A stretch of DNA of 64,000 nucleotides from Hyphomicrobiales bacterium (GCA_900466605.1 UBMU01000002.1:248001-312000); one strand, 5' to 3'; shown: positions 8,701 to 17,305, counted from the first letter of the stretch. The notes: a model not told the origin generated them from the letters alone. Numbers and translations: made by a program.

Positions 8701-9693
8701 GTGATGGACAGGAATGCGAAAGTCGCCGTGACGCTCGGCGATCCGGCGGGCGTCGGCCCCGAGGTCATCGTCAAGGCGCTGGCCGCGATGCCGGAGCAGG
8801 AACGGCGCGATTTTGTCATCGTTGGAAATACCGAGGCGCTTGAGCGCGCCAATCTCACGGCAGCGACCGGACTTTCCTTTGCGCCGGCTGGTGCAGCTGG
8901 CGCTGGCAAAATTGCGGTCGACGAGGTGGAGCTTGGTGCACCGTTGCCTGAAATCGGCAAAGTCAGCCCCGTCGCGGGCGATGCCTCGGTGCGCTACATC
9001 AGCAGGGCGGTCGATCTTGCGATGTCGGGCGATGCTGACGTTATCGTCACTGCGCCAATCAACAAGGAAGCTATGAACCTCGCTGGTCATCACTATGACG
9101 GCCATACTGGCCTTCTGGCGCACCTGACTGGTTCGAAGAGCTCTTTCATGCTGCTTGCCTCCGAGCGGCTGAACACCATCCACGTCTCCACCCATATCTC
9201 GCTCAAGGGCGCGATCGAGCGCGCCAAGACGGAGCGCGTGCTGGCGACGATTGAGGCAGGGCACAATCACTTTATGCGACTGGGCAAGAAGGCGCGGATC
9301 GCGGTTGCCGGTCTCAATCCGCATTGCGGCGAGAACGGCCTGTTCGGCACCGAAGATACCGAATTCCTGGCACCTGCCGTCGAGCTGGCGAAGGCAAGGG
9401 GTATCGATGTCGTTGGTCCTATTTCTGCGGACACCGTGTTTGCTCGTGCTTACAATGGCGCCTTCGATCTGGTTATCGCGCAGTATCACGATCAGGGTCA
9501 TATCCCGATCAAGCTCATCGCCTTCGATACAGCGGTTAACGTTTCGCTCGGCTTGCCGATCGACCGCGTGTCGGTTGATCACGGTACCGCTTTCGATATC
9601 GCCGGCACGGGCAAGGCCAACCATGTGAACATGCTCTCAGCCATCGCCTATGCACGGCTGATGGCGCGGTCTCCGCGCCGGCAAGCGGCTTAG
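8701..9693 (+). CDS. 4-hydroxythreonine-4-phosphate dehydrogenase family protein (PdxA2-like)
   Basis: PdxA-family NAD-dependent dehydrogenase/decarboxylase, 330 aa. Motifs are [11 protein letters not shown] at the N-terminus, the metal-ligand histidine in DGHTG (His135), [12 protein letters not shown] and [15 protein letters not shown] near the C-terminus. The usual GHTE is GHTG here. The catabolic neighbourhood points to the PdxA2 class, which in known D-threonate/D-erythronate pathways works with a DUF1537 kinase. No such kinase lies in the window, so either it is elsewhere or the substrate differs. Start is GTG 8701 or ATG 8704 (AGAGGA 6 or 9 nt upstream). It lies 28 bp after the alcohol dehydrogenase. 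Confidence 0.88.
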   Translation: MMDRNAKVAVTLGDPAGVGPEVIVKALAAMPEQERRDFVIVGNTEALERANLTAATGLSFAPAGAAGAGKIAVDEVELGAPLPEIGKVSPVAGDASVRYISRAVDLAMSGDADVIVTAPINKEAMNLAGHHYDGHTGLLAHLTGSKSSFMLLASERLNTIHVSTHISLKGAIERAKTERVLATIEAGHNHFMRLGKKARIAVAGLNPHCGENGLFGTEDTEFLAPAVELAKARGIDVVGPISADTVFARAYNGAFDLVIAQYHDQGHIPIKLIAFDTAVNVSLGLPIDRVSVDHGTAFDIAGTGKANHVNMLSAIAYARLMARSPRRQAA

Positions 9694-9771
9694 GGCCCCG
9701 AAAGGTTTCTGCATCGCCGACGGCGCAGTATTGCGCCGCCTGTCGCGTTGCTCGTTGGAGGAGATGGGCGA

Positions 9772-10737
9772 ATGGAAAAGACCGTTGTCATTCTCGGTGG
9801 GGAGTTGGCGCCGGAAGGCCGCACGCTTCTGGAAGATGCCGGAGCAAGTGTCATTGCCACGCCGCCCTATATCGACCGGCAAGCTGTCATAAAAGCAATG
9901 ACGCTGCACAAGCCGGATGCTGTCATTGTTCGGCTGTTGGCTGACCTTCTCGGGCCCGACGAAATGCGGGCCGGCGGGAAGCTCCGGCACATCGCCAAGC
10001 ATGGCGTCGGAACCAATGACATCGATGTGATGGCGGCGACAGCGCTCGGCATCCCGGTATCGATGACGACGGGTAGCAACGGGCACTCCGTCGCCGAGCA
10101 TGCGCTTGCGTTGATCATGACGTTGGTCAAGGATTTGCCGCGCCAGGATGCGCTTATCCGGGACGGCATCTGGGACAAGAACCAGTACAGGGGGCGTGAG
10201 CTGCGCGGCCAGCGGCTGGGCCTCGTCGGCTTAGGCTTTATCGGGCGGACGCTTGCCGGAATGGCTGGAGCGATCGGCATGATTGTCTCGGCCTTCGATC
10301 CCCATGCACAGGAAAGCGCTTTTCAAGACGGGATCGGTCGCGAAACCGATCTCGATGCGCTTCTCGCGAATTCCGACGTCGTCAGCCTCCACTGTCCGCT
10401 GACACCGCAGACGCAGAACTTGATCGATGCGCGTCGCATAGGGCTGATGAAGCAGACTGCTTTCCTGATCAACACGGCGCGCGGTGACGTCGTCGACGAG
10501 AAGGCATTGATTGCTGCACTCGAAGACGGACGCCTGGCCGGAGCCGGTCTCGACAGTTTCGCGGTCGAGCCGCCTGGCATCGACAACCCCTTGTTCCAGC
10601 TCTCGAACACCTTGGTGACGCCGCATGTTGCGGGTGTCACGCTCGATGCGAAACGCGCCGTTTCGATCATGTCGGCTGAGAATGTGTTAGCGGCGCTCGA
10701 TGGCAGGACGCTTGAACCGCGCCTTCTGGCGCGCTGA
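9772..10737 (+). CDS. D-isomer-specific 2-hydroxyacid dehydrogenase (SerA-like)
   Basis: NAD-dependent 2-hydroxyacid dehydrogenase of 321 aa. The Rossmann motif GLVGLGFIG (about residues 145-153), the substrate-domain stretch NTARGDVVDEKAL, and the catalytic histidine in TPHVAGVT are visible. It lacks the ACT domain of long biosynthetic SerA enzymes, so phosphoglycerate dehydrogenase of serine synthesis is unlikely. Start ATG 9772 follows GGAGGAG by 8 nt. Together with the next gene it gives the operon two enzymes able to interconvert 2-oxo and 2-hydroxy acids. Confidence 0.9.
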   Translation: MEKTVVILGGELAPEGRTLLEDAGASVIATPPYIDRQAVIKAMTLHKPDAVIVRLLADLLGPDEMRAGGKLRHIAKHGVGTNDIDVMAATALGIPVSMTTGSNGHSVAEHALALIMTLVKDLPRQDALIRDGIWDKNQYRGRELRGQRLGLVGLGFIGRTLAGMAGAIGMIVSAFDPHAQESAFQDGIGRETDLDALLANSDVVSLHCPLTPQTQNLIDARRIGLMKQTAFLINTARGDVVDEKALIAALEDGRLAGAGLDSFAVEPPGIDNPLFQLSNTLVTPHVAGVTLDAKRAVSIMSAENVLAALDGRTLEPRLLAR

Positions 10738-10772
10738 TTCCGGCTTCGTGCCGGCAACTGATGGAGAAAACC

Positions 10773-11822
10773 ATGGGCGAGACATCTGCTATCCGATATG
10801 CACCGGATACGCTGCGCCAGTTCGTGCGGGCGCTGTTTAGTGCAGCCGGGCTTGAGGAGGAGAAGGCGGCCGCCGTCGCCCACTATCTCGTCGAAGCCGA
10901 TCTAATGGGGCACACGACGCATGGCCTGGCATTGGCCGGCTGGTATCTGCAAAGCATCGACGATGGCGTGATGAAGCGCGAAGGTATGCCGGAGGTCGTG
11001 TCCGACCGCGGTCCTGCCATTGCCTGGCGCGGGCGCCGCCTTCCTGGCGCCTGGCTGACTTCCGAGGCGGTGAAGCTTGCCTGTGAGCGCGCGGCTGCCT
11101 ACGGCACAGCAACGATCGCGATCGCCGACAGCCACCATATCGGTTGCCTCGCCGCCTATCTCACCATCGCTACCGATCGTGGCTACATGGTCAGTATTGC
11201 AAGCTCCAGCCCATCGGGTGCGCAGGTCGCGCCCTTCGGTGGGAGAAAAGGCGTCTATACGCCTAATCCGGTCGCACATGGAATTCCCACGCCCGGCGAC
11301 CCGATTCTGATCGACATCAGCGCGTCGATAACGACGGTCAACATGGCGCAGCGTCTGGTTCGCGAAGGCCGGCAGTATGATTACGAATGGCTGATGGACG
11401 AAAACGGCGAGCCAAGCCGCGACCCGCGGGTGATCGAACGCGGCGGCACGCTCATGCCGGTCGGAGGGCTCGATCACGGCCAGAAGGGTTATGGCATGGC
11501 GCTTCACGTCGAAGCATTCACGCAGGGGCTGGCCGGGCTTGGTCGTGTCGATGAGCTGAAGGGTACGAACGCTGCAGTCACCATCCAGGTTTTCGATCCT
11601 GACGCCTTCGGTGGCCGCGATGCCTTTCTGCGGCAAACAGGCTGGCTCGCGGATGCCTGCCGCAGCAATCCGCCACGGCCGGGCGTTGCCAGTGTACGCC
11701 TGCCGGGAGAAAACGGCCTGGCGCGCAAGCGCAGCGCCGTTGCTGAGGGGGTCGTGTTGCACCCTAACATAATGGCATCACTCGCGCCCCATGCCGAAAG
11801 GCTCGGGGTGGAGATGCCTTAG
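10773..11822 (+). CDS. Ldh/MdcH family NAD(P)-dependent oxidoreductase (malate/L-lactate dehydrogenase family)
   Basis: 349-aa member of the Ldh_2 family (malate/L-lactate, ureidoglycolate and 2,3-diketogulonate reductases). Recognisable segments are HTTHGLALAGWYLQSI, DSHHIGCLAAYL and SPSGAQVAPFGGRKG, with the conserved late GQKGYGMALHVEAFTQ. The start ATG at 10773 follows GGAG; an in-frame ATG 12 nt earlier overlaps that ribosome site. It is the last gene of the cluster, 35 bp after the 2-hydroxyacid dehydrogenase. Its role is probably reduction of a 2-oxo acid or oxidation of a 2-hydroxy acid from the imported compound. Confidence 0.88.
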   Translation: MGETSAIRYAPDTLRQFVRALFSAAGLEEEKAAAVAHYLVEADLMGHTTHGLALAGWYLQSIDDGVMKREGMPEVVSDRGPAIAWRGRRLPGAWLTSEAVKLACERAAAYGTATIAIADSHHIGCLAAYLTIATDRGYMVSIASSSPSGAQVAPFGGRKGVYTPNPVAHGIPTPGDPILIDISASITTVNMAQRLVREGRQYDYEWLMDENGEPSRDPRVIERGGTLMPVGGLDHGQKGYGMALHVEAFTQGLAGLGRVDELKGTNAAVTIQVFDPDAFGGRDAFLRQTGWLADACRSNPPRPGVASVRLPGENGLARKRSAVAEGVVLHPNIMASLAPHAERLGVEMP

Positions 11823-11904
11823 TTCCGGGCGCTTATCCTATCCCAAACAAAAGCTCGTGGAGAGTTCGATCGGACCGTTTCGATCGGCGCTGCGTGTCGC
11901 TAAA

Positions 11905-11923
11905 TGTTTACAAAACGTAAACA
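11905..11923. promoter_or_regulatory. Perfect 7-bp inverted repeat TGTTTAC-N5-GTAAACA
   Basis: Arms TGTTTAC (11905-11911) and GTAAACA (11917-11923) flank AAAAC. The repeat lies 14 bp before a possible small-gene start and just before its ribosome site. The shape fits a dimeric repressor operator, for example TetR-like or phage-repressor-like. No regulator gene is adjacent. Confidence 0.5.
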
Positions 11924-11937
11924 GTGCGAGGGATGAA

Positions 11938-12111
11938 ATGAGAAGCTTTGCAACGGGCCTGACGGCGGCTCATTTGGAGCAGATGCTGGCGCCCTACATC
12001 ACTGAGCGGCAGACGGAAGCGGATCGCGACAATGCCGAGCGCGGGGACGAGCGCGACAGTACGTCCACCAAGAAAGTCCAGGAGAATGTCTGGACGGAAT
12101 CTCGCAATTAA
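11938..12111 (+). CDS. Hypothetical small protein (57 aa)
   Basis: Unrecognised 57-residue reading frame: MRSFATGLTAAHLEQMLAPY at the start, then a strongly charged Glu/Asp/Arg-rich tail rich in Ser and Thr. GAGG lies 7 nt upstream of the ATG, a clear operator-like palindrome precedes it, and a good terminator (12141-12177) follows 29 bp after the stop, so it forms a compact unit. No domain, signal peptide or membrane segment is visible. The transcript could instead be a small RNA. Whether it is translated is uncertain. Confidence 0.45.
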   Translation: MRSFATGLTAAHLEQMLAPYITERQTEADRDNAERGDERDSTSTKKVQENVWTESRN

Positions 12112-12140
12112 TTCTGCTGACTACTTTCCGGGACACCGAG

Positions 12141-12177
12141 AACCGACGATTTCGGCGTTGCCGAACGTCGGTTTTTT
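12141..12177 (+). terminator. Rho-independent terminator
   Basis: Arms AACCGACG..TTCGGC and GCCGAA-CGTCGGTT pair around a 3-nt loop, followed by a run of six T. It ends transcription reading rightward from the small-gene unit or the catabolic operon. Confidence 0.85.
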
Positions 12178-12283
12178 GTTGCCCATCGATCTCATGAACG
12201 ACAATGCAACATCTTTAATGTCCGGAAACACAAGCGATCTTCAGGCCAAAGCCTGAAACAATATCGCTTTCAATAAGGAAAAC

Positions 12284-12358
12284 TGGAGCGGGCGAAGGGA
12301 TTTGAACCCTCGACCCCAACCTTGGCAAGGTTGTGCTCTACCCCTGAGCTACACCCGC
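12284..12358 (-). tRNA. tRNA-Gly (anticodon GCC)
   Basis: On the minus strand the sequence folds as a complete cloverleaf. The acceptor GCGGGTG pairs with CGCCCGC, the D-arm is AGCTCAGGGGTAGAGC, the anticodon loop contains GCC (CTTGCCAAG), the T-arm contains GGTTCAAATCC, and the discriminator T is followed by an encoded CCA. Length is 75 nt with CCA. No integrase or duplicated tRNA end is nearby, so it does not mark an island here. Confidence 0.97.
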
Positions 12359-12600
12359 TCAATCCGCACCGGTCCGGGGTAGTTGTGAGGACCGTGGGCG
12401 CCACCTTGCGGCGACGGGCGCTATATCGCCCAAACGATTTTCAAATGCAACAGGGAAATGACGGAAATTCTAAGAAAAATTCTCGAGCCTCATCCAGAGA
12501 CACCGAAAACGCCGCGAATGCAGGGCAAAGGGTCGGCGAGGAGCGTTGCAAAAGACGGTGGCGGGACGTAATCAGACAAGCCTATCACTCTTCCGACTCT

Positions 12601-13122
12601 ATGGATTTCACGATGACCGACGCGACTCCGAAGACCAGAGACGATCTTTTTGCCTTCCTTGATGGTCTTGAGATCAAGCACAGCACCAAAAACCACGCGC
12701 CCGTCTTTACAGTCGCCGAATCGGTTGCCTTGCGTGACGAGATCCCTGGCGGTCACACAAAAAATCTCTTCGTCAAAGACAAGAAGGATCAGTTCTTCCT
12801 GCTAACGGTGGAGGAAAATGCTGCGGTGGATCTAAAGACCGTGCACACGCTGATCGGCGCAGCCAGCAAGGTGTCATTCGGAAAGCCGGAAAAGTTGATG
12901 GAGTATCTCGGCGTCGCTCCCGGTTCGGTCACGGCGTTTGGAGCGATAAACGATACCGGTGGAAACGTAACGTTCGTACTCGATGCAGATCTCATGGGCG
13001 ACGAGGTCATCAACTGTCATCCGCTGACCAATGACGCCACGACATCGATTGCAAGCCGCGACCTTATTCGGTTTATGGAAGCAACAGGGCACAAGCCGCT
13101 TGTCTTGAAAGTGACGTCCTGA
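12601..13122 (+). CDS. YbaK/ProX-type aminoacyl-tRNA deacylase (ProXp-ala / PrdX-like)
   Basis: Free-standing tRNA-editing domain of the INS/YbaK superfamily, 173 aa from ATG 12601 (169 aa from ATG 12613). The order of segments, including KHSTKNHAPVFTVAES, GGHTKNLFVKDKK and the late GDEVINCHPLTNDATT, matches the ProXp-ala/PrdX group. Those proteins hydrolyse Ala-tRNA(Pro) made by proline-tRNA synthetases lacking an active editing domain, a situation described in alphaproteobacteria. No strong ribosome site decides between the two starts. It is cytosolic and probably monocistronic. Confidence 0.85.
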   Translation: MDFTMTDATPKTRDDLFAFLDGLEIKHSTKNHAPVFTVAESVALRDEIPGGHTKNLFVKDKKDQFFLLTVEENAAVDLKTVHTLIGAASKVSFGKPEKLMEYLGVAPGSVTAFGAINDTGGNVTFVLDADLMGDEVINCHPLTNDATTSIASRDLIRFMEATGHKPLVLKVTS

Positions 13123-13175
13123 CATACGATTTTAGCGCTAGAAAAACCGGCTGACCGGCACGGCGGGAGATATCC

Positions 13176-14141
13176 ATGAGCGGCAACGACAATCCTTACA
13201 GCAATTCCCTTGGCCAGATGACGGCAACGGCAAACTACGGAGCAGCACCGGCTCCGGCGGCGGCCGGCTACATCAAGGATACGACGACAGCGAATTTTGC
13301 GAAGGACGTCATCGAGGAATCGCGCAACCAGCCGGTTCTCGTCGATTTCTGGGCGCCTTGGTGCGGTCCCTGCAAGCAACTGACACCGGTGCTTGAAAAG
13401 GTTGTCAACGAGGCGCAGGGACGCGTCAAGCTTGTCAAGATGAACATCGATGACCACCCTTCGATTGCGGGACAGCTTGGCATCCAGTCTATTCCGGCTG
13501 TCATCGCTTTTGTCGGCGGCCGTCCTGCAGACGGCTTTATGGGCGCGGTGCCGGAAAGCCAGATTCAGCAATTCATTGATCGCATTGCCGGCCCGGCTGG
13601 CGCCGATCAGGCAGCTGAGATCGAGGCGGTCCTGAAGGAAGCCGACGAGTTGCTCGCATCCGCCGATATCAACGGTGCCGCACAGCTTTATGGCGCCATA
13701 ATGCAGGCCGATCCCGAAAATGCCAAGGCGTTGGCAGGGATGGCGGAGTGCATGATTGCCGCCAACCAGCACGAGCGCGCGCGCGAGGCGCTGACCGAAT
13801 TGCCGGAAGACATGGCGAAGGACCCGGCGATCTTGGCTGTATCGAAGAAACTCGACCAGATCGAAGAGGCCCGCAAGCTCGGCGATCCCGTTGCGCTTGA
13901 ACAAGATTTGACACGAAATCCCGACGATCACGAAGCCCGCCTGAAGCTGGCCAAGATCCGCAATGTCGAGGGTCGGCGCGAGGAATCGGCGGATCACCTA
14001 CTATATATCATGCGCAAGGACCGCACTTTCGACGACGATGGCGCACGCCGCCAGCTGCTGCAATTCTTCGACGTTTGGGGCTTCAAGGATCCTGCCACGG
14101 TTTCGGCGCGACGTAAGCTTTCCGCCATGCTGTTTTCATAA
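13176..14141 (+). CDS. Thioredoxin-TPR protein (YbbN/CnoX-like)
   Basis: A 321-aa cytosolic protein. After an N-terminal tail rich in Ala and Pro (1-30) comes a thioredoxin domain (about 35-140) with the active site WCGPC (Cys63, Cys66), then a helical region (about 150-321) of TPR-like repeats ending in FFDVWGFKDPATVSARRKLS. This layout is that of YbbN/CnoX, a chaperone-linked thioredoxin that helps proteins under oxidative stress. Unlike E. coli CnoX (SXXC) it retains both cysteines, as in Caulobacter-type members. The next two genes follow closely and may be cotranscribed. Confidence 0.9.
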   Translation: MSGNDNPYSNSLGQMTATANYGAAPAPAAAGYIKDTTTANFAKDVIEESRNQPVLVDFWAPWCGPCKQLTPVLEKVVNEAQGRVKLVKMNIDDHPSIAGQLGIQSIPAVIAFVGGRPADGFMGAVPESQIQQFIDRIAGPAGADQAAEIEAVLKEADELLASADINGAAQLYGAIMQADPENAKALAGMAECMIAANQHERAREALTELPEDMAKDPAILAVSKKLDQIEEARKLGDPVALEQDLTRNPDDHEARLKLAKIRNVEGRREESADHLLYIMRKDRTFDDDGARRQLLQFFDVWGFKDPATVSARRKLSAMLFS

Positions 14142-14252
14142 TTCGTACTTCAAGTTTCGGCCAGCCGCCCTTGTGTTTTCAAAGGCGGGCCCCACATTCC
14201 GTTTGTGCGGGCGCAGAGTGTCGCGGCCGCCGGCAATGCAGGACCAGTCTCT

Positions 14253-14921
14253 ATGCAAGTGGGGAATGCACGATATTTGAAGCCCGGTGATCTACCCGAT
14301 ACGATCGCTGTCTTTCCGCTTGGCGGTGCGCTGTTGCTGCCGACGGGCCAATTGCCCCTCAATATTTTCGAGCCACGCTATCTCGCGATGTTCGATGCGG
14401 CTTTATCCGGCAATCGGCTGATTGGTATGGTTCAGCCGGCTCTGGGAGACCAGGAAGGGCAGGGCGAGGTCAATTTGGCCCCGGTTGGCTGCCTTGGGCG
14501 TATTACGTCGTTCGCGGAAACAGGGGACGGTCGCTATATCGTTTCCCTTACCGGTATCTGCCGTTTTCGCCTCTTGGAGGAACGGGAGACGCACAATCCA
14601 TTCCGGACCTTCCGTATCGCGCCCTTCATTGCTGATCTTTCGGCGCGCGATGAGGAAGATGCGGTTGATCGTGCCGCGCTTCTGGGTGCCTTTAAAGCCT
14701 ATCTCGATGCAAACAAGCTAGAAGCCGATTGGGAAAGCGTCGAGCGCGCCAGCAACCTGACGCTGGTCAATTCGCTGGCGATGATGTCTCCCTTCGGGCC
14801 GGCCGAGAAGCAGGCACTTCTGGAAGCGCCCGATCTGAAAACGCGGGCGGAAACGCTGATCGCGATCACCGAGATCGTGCTGGCGCGCGTTTTCGGTGAC
14901 TCCGACACGGTTCTGCAGTAA
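14253..14921 (+). CDS. LON N-terminal (substrate-binding) domain protein
   Basis: 222-aa protein consisting only of a Lon N-terminal-like domain. The opening IAVFPLGGALLLPTGQLPLNIFEPRY is the signature of LonSB proteins, and the ATPase and protease domains of Lon are absent. The start is ATG 14253 with AGGA upstream. The function of stand-alone LonSB proteins is unknown; an adaptor or substrate-binding role is only inferred. It lies 111 bp after the thioredoxin gene and 9 bp before the Trm112-like gene, an association common in this bacterial order. Confidence 0.88.
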   Translation: MQVGNARYLKPGDLPDTIAVFPLGGALLLPTGQLPLNIFEPRYLAMFDAALSGNRLIGMVQPALGDQEGQGEVNLAPVGCLGRITSFAETGDGRYIVSLTGICRFRLLEERETHNPFRTFRIAPFIADLSARDEEDAVDRAALLGAFKAYLDANKLEADWESVERASNLTLVNSLAMMSPFGPAEKQALLEAPDLKTRAETLIAITEIVLARVFGDSDTVLQ

Positions 14922-14930
14922 AACCGCCTC

Positions 14931-15119
14931 ATGGACGAAAAGCTCAGCCGCGTTGATCCGAAGCTTCTGGAACTGCTGGTATGCCCTTTGACCAAGGGAC
15001 GGCTCACCTATGACAGGGAGCACAATGAACTCGTGTCCGAAAAGGCACGGCTAGCCTATCCCATCCGCGATGGCATTCCGATCATGCTGGTATCGGAGGC
15101 GCGTGGGTTGGACGATTGA
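14931..15119 (+). CDS. Trm112 family protein (YcaR-like, UPF0434)
   Basis: 62-residue protein with the family pattern: [17 protein letters not shown] near the N-terminus and [12 protein letters not shown] toward the C-terminus. Trm112 proteins activate methyltransferases in eukaryotes and archaea; the bacterial YcaR form is small and its partner is unclear. It is 9 bp downstream of the LonSB gene and probably shares its transcript. Its TGA directly abuts the stop codon of the convergent UbiH-family gene. Confidence 0.88.
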   Translation: MDEKLSRVDPKLLELLVCPLTKGRLTYDREHNELVSEKARLAYPIRDGIPIMLVSEARGLDD

Positions 15120-16334
15120 TTAGATCGTCTCTCCTGCGAGCAGGCGGGGGTTGTCTTTGGCGGTCGTACCGGCAGCCTGCCCGATGAAGAACGATTTGAG
15201 GCCGGGTAACCGGTCGACGATACCCAGGCCAAAATCGCGGGCGATGCGCAGCGGTGCAAGGTCGTTCGAAAAGAGCCGATTCAGCGCGTCGGTCGTGACA
15301 CCCATACGGAATGTATCGAAGCGGCGCCACGCCTGATAGCGTTCGAGAATGTTGATCGAGCCGATGTCGAGACCAAGTCGGTCGGCTTCGACGATGGTTT
15401 CGGCAAGGGCGGCAATGTCCTTGAAGCCAAGATTCAGGCCCTGACCTGAAATCGGATGAATGCCGTGGGCGGCATCGCCGGCAAGCGCTACGCGCGGAGC
15501 CACAAAAGCGCGGGCAAGGGTCAGCCCAAGCGGAAAGGCACGCTTCTCGCCGACGATCCTCAAAGTGCCGAGCTTGTGGCCGAAGCGGCGCTCCAGTTCT
15601 TCCTCAAAGATGAGATCGTCGGATGTGACAAGGCGGTTGGCTTCGGGCGTCGGTTCCGTCCAGACGAGCGAGGAGCGGTTACCTTTCAGCGGCAGGATGG
15701 CAAAAGGCCCTGACGGGAGGAAGTGCTCTTCCGCGCAGCCGTGGTGCGGGCGCTCATGCTCGACCGTCGCGACGATACCCGATTGCCCATAATCCCAGGA
15801 GACGGTCTTGATTCCCGCGAGATCCCGCAGGTGCGAGCGGACGCCGTCGCAGGCAACAACGAGCCGGGCGTCCAGCACGCTTCCGTCCGCCGCCGTAACC
15901 GCGGCATGCGTATCCTCGACAGCAAGTCCGGTCGCGCTGAAGCCGTGACGAATTTCGATGCCAAGCCGCTCGCATGCTCCCCGGAGCGCCTGCACGAGCA
16001 CGACGTTCGGAATCATGTGGGCAAAAGGCCGTCCATCCTCCACTTCACCATCGAAGGTCAGGAACACCGGGCGCACAGGATCGGATGTCTTCGAATCGGT
16101 GACGATCATTTTGGTGATCGGTTGCGCTTCGGGCCCGATCTCGTCCCAGATGCCGAAAACCTCAAGCATCCTGGTTGCGGCCGCGATAATGGCGGAGGCC
16201 CGCATGTCCTTCTGCCATACCCCGGCAGGGGCAGCCTCGACGACAGCGACTTCGAGATGAGGTGCCGCCTGCTTGACTGCGACGGCAGCGGAAAGCCCTA
16301 CATAACCCGCGCCTACGACCAGCATGTCCCGCAT
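15120..16334 (-). CDS. UbiH/UbiF/COQ6-family FAD-dependent monooxygenase
   Basis: 404-aa flavin monooxygenase. An FAD-binding GxGxxG is present at the N-terminus (VVGAGYVGLSAAVAV), a central DG motif (VACDGVRSHLRDLAG), and the second FAD motif GDAAHGIHPISGQGLNLG that marks the ubiquinone hydroxylase family. The likely reaction is one ring hydroxylation in ubiquinone biosynthesis. Which position (UbiH, UbiF, UbiI or UbiL type) cannot be told by eye. Start 16334 matches the family N-terminus (MRDMLVVGAG). It diverges from tesB and runs tail-to-tail, with zero spacing, into the Trm112-like gene. Confidence 0.88.
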   Translation of the reverse strand: MRDMLVVGAGYVGLSAAVAVKQAAPHLEVAVVEAAPAGVWQKDMRASAIIAAATRMLEVFGIWDEIGPEAQPITKMIVTDSKTSDPVRPVFLTFDGEVEDGRPFAHMIPNVVLVQALRGACERLGIEIRHGFSATGLAVEDTHAAVTAADGSVLDARLVVACDGVRSHLRDLAGIKTVSWDYGQSGIVATVEHERPHHGCAEEHFLPSGPFAILPLKGNRSSLVWTEPTPEANRLVTSDDLIFEEELERRFGHKLGTLRIVGEKRAFPLGLTLARAFVAPRVALAGDAAHGIHPISGQGLNLGFKDIAALAETIVEADRLGLDIGSINILERYQAWRRFDTFRMGVTTDALNRLFSNDLAPLRIARDFGLGIVDRLPGLKSFFIGQAAGTTAKDNPRLLAGETI

Positions 16335-16420
16335 GGAGTTCCGTTCCGTTTCTTGTGAATATCGTATTGATCTATATAGATCATCGCTGCCGCACTTCCT
16401 ACCGCCCGGAGCCATACAAA

Positions 16421-17305
16421 ATGACGCGCGACACCGAAAAACCGACTGCGATGGAGACCTTGCTTTCCACGCTGGATCTTGAAGCGATCGAGGTCGACAT
16501 TTTTCGTGGGCGCAGCCCGCAGGTTGGCTGGCAGCGTGTTTTCGGCGGCCAAGTGATAGCGCAGGCGCTGATGGCGGCCCAGCGTACGGTCGAGCGCGAC
16601 CGCATCGTGCATTCGTTGCACTCCTATTTCATGCGCCCCGGTGACCCCTCCGTGCCGATCGTCTATCAGGTGGAGCGGATTCGGGACGGGTCGAGTTTCA
16701 ATACACGCCGGGTCGTCGCCATCCAACACGGAAAGGCAATCTTTGCCTTATCCGCATCCTTCCAGATCGAAGAGCCCGGTTTTGATCATCAGATCGAGAT
16801 GCCCGATGTGACCGCTCCCGAAGACCTTCTGGATGAACAGCAGATCGCGGCGCAGTTTCTCGCCAATGCGCCAGCGCCGATTCGCAAATACTGGGAGCGC
16901 GAACGGCCGATCGAGATCCGGCCGATCTCGCTCACGCATTATTTCTCGGACAAGAAGCTGGACCCGGTGCAGCATGTCTGGGTGCGGGCGACCGGGCCAG
17001 TCCCCGACGATCGCTATTATCAGGCTGCCATTCTTGCCTATCTCTCCGATATGACATTGCTCGATACGTCGCTTTATCCGCATGGAACATCGATTTTCGA
17101 CCAGACGATTCAGGTCGCCAGCCTTGATCACTCGATGTGGTTTCACCGGCCGACAAAACTCGACGATTGGCTGCTTTATACGCAGGACAGCCCCTCGGCC
17201 TCGGGTGCGAGGGGTCTGACCCGCGGTAGTCTGTTTACGAGAGACGGTGTCCTGATTGCGTCGGTGGCGCAAGAGGGCCTGATTCGTAAAAGGGCAAATG
17301 AATAA
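16421..17305 (+). CDS. tesB: Acyl-CoA thioesterase II
   Basis: 294-aa double-hotdog thioesterase. GRSPQVGWQRVFGGQVIAQAL in the first half and SLDHSMWFHRPTKLDDWLLY in the second are typical of TesB; they contain the segments that carry the Asp/Thr/Gln catalytic set. It hydrolyses medium- to long-chain acyl-CoA in the cytosol. Start 16421 has GGAG 9 nt upstream; another ATG at 16451 is possible. A separate promoter in the short gap to the divergent UbiH-family gene is expected. Confidence 0.93.
   Translation: MTRDTEKPTAMETLLSTLDLEAIEVDIFRGRSPQVGWQRVFGGQVIAQALMAAQRTVERDRIVHSLHSYFMRPGDPSVPIVYQVERIRDGSSFNTRRVVAIQHGKAIFALSASFQIEEPGFDHQIEMPDVTAPEDLLDEQQIAAQFLANAPAPIRKYWERERPIEIRPISLTHYFSDKKLDPVQHVWVRATGPVPDDRYYQAAILAYLSDMTLLDTSLYPHGTSIFDQTIQVASLDHSMWFHRPTKLDDWLLYTQDSPSASGARGLTRGSLFTRDGVLIASVAQEGLIRKRANE

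Noticed and set aside
5930-9624. Long minus-strand open frames opposite the sialidase-fold, alcohol dehydrogenase and PdxA2-like genes
   Set aside because: No ribosome sites, no family resemblance, and the plus-strand genes have intact motifs and ribosome sites.
12284-12358. tRNA-Gly as an integration site for a mobile island
   Set aside because: No integrase, no direct repeat of the tRNA end and no composition change next to it.
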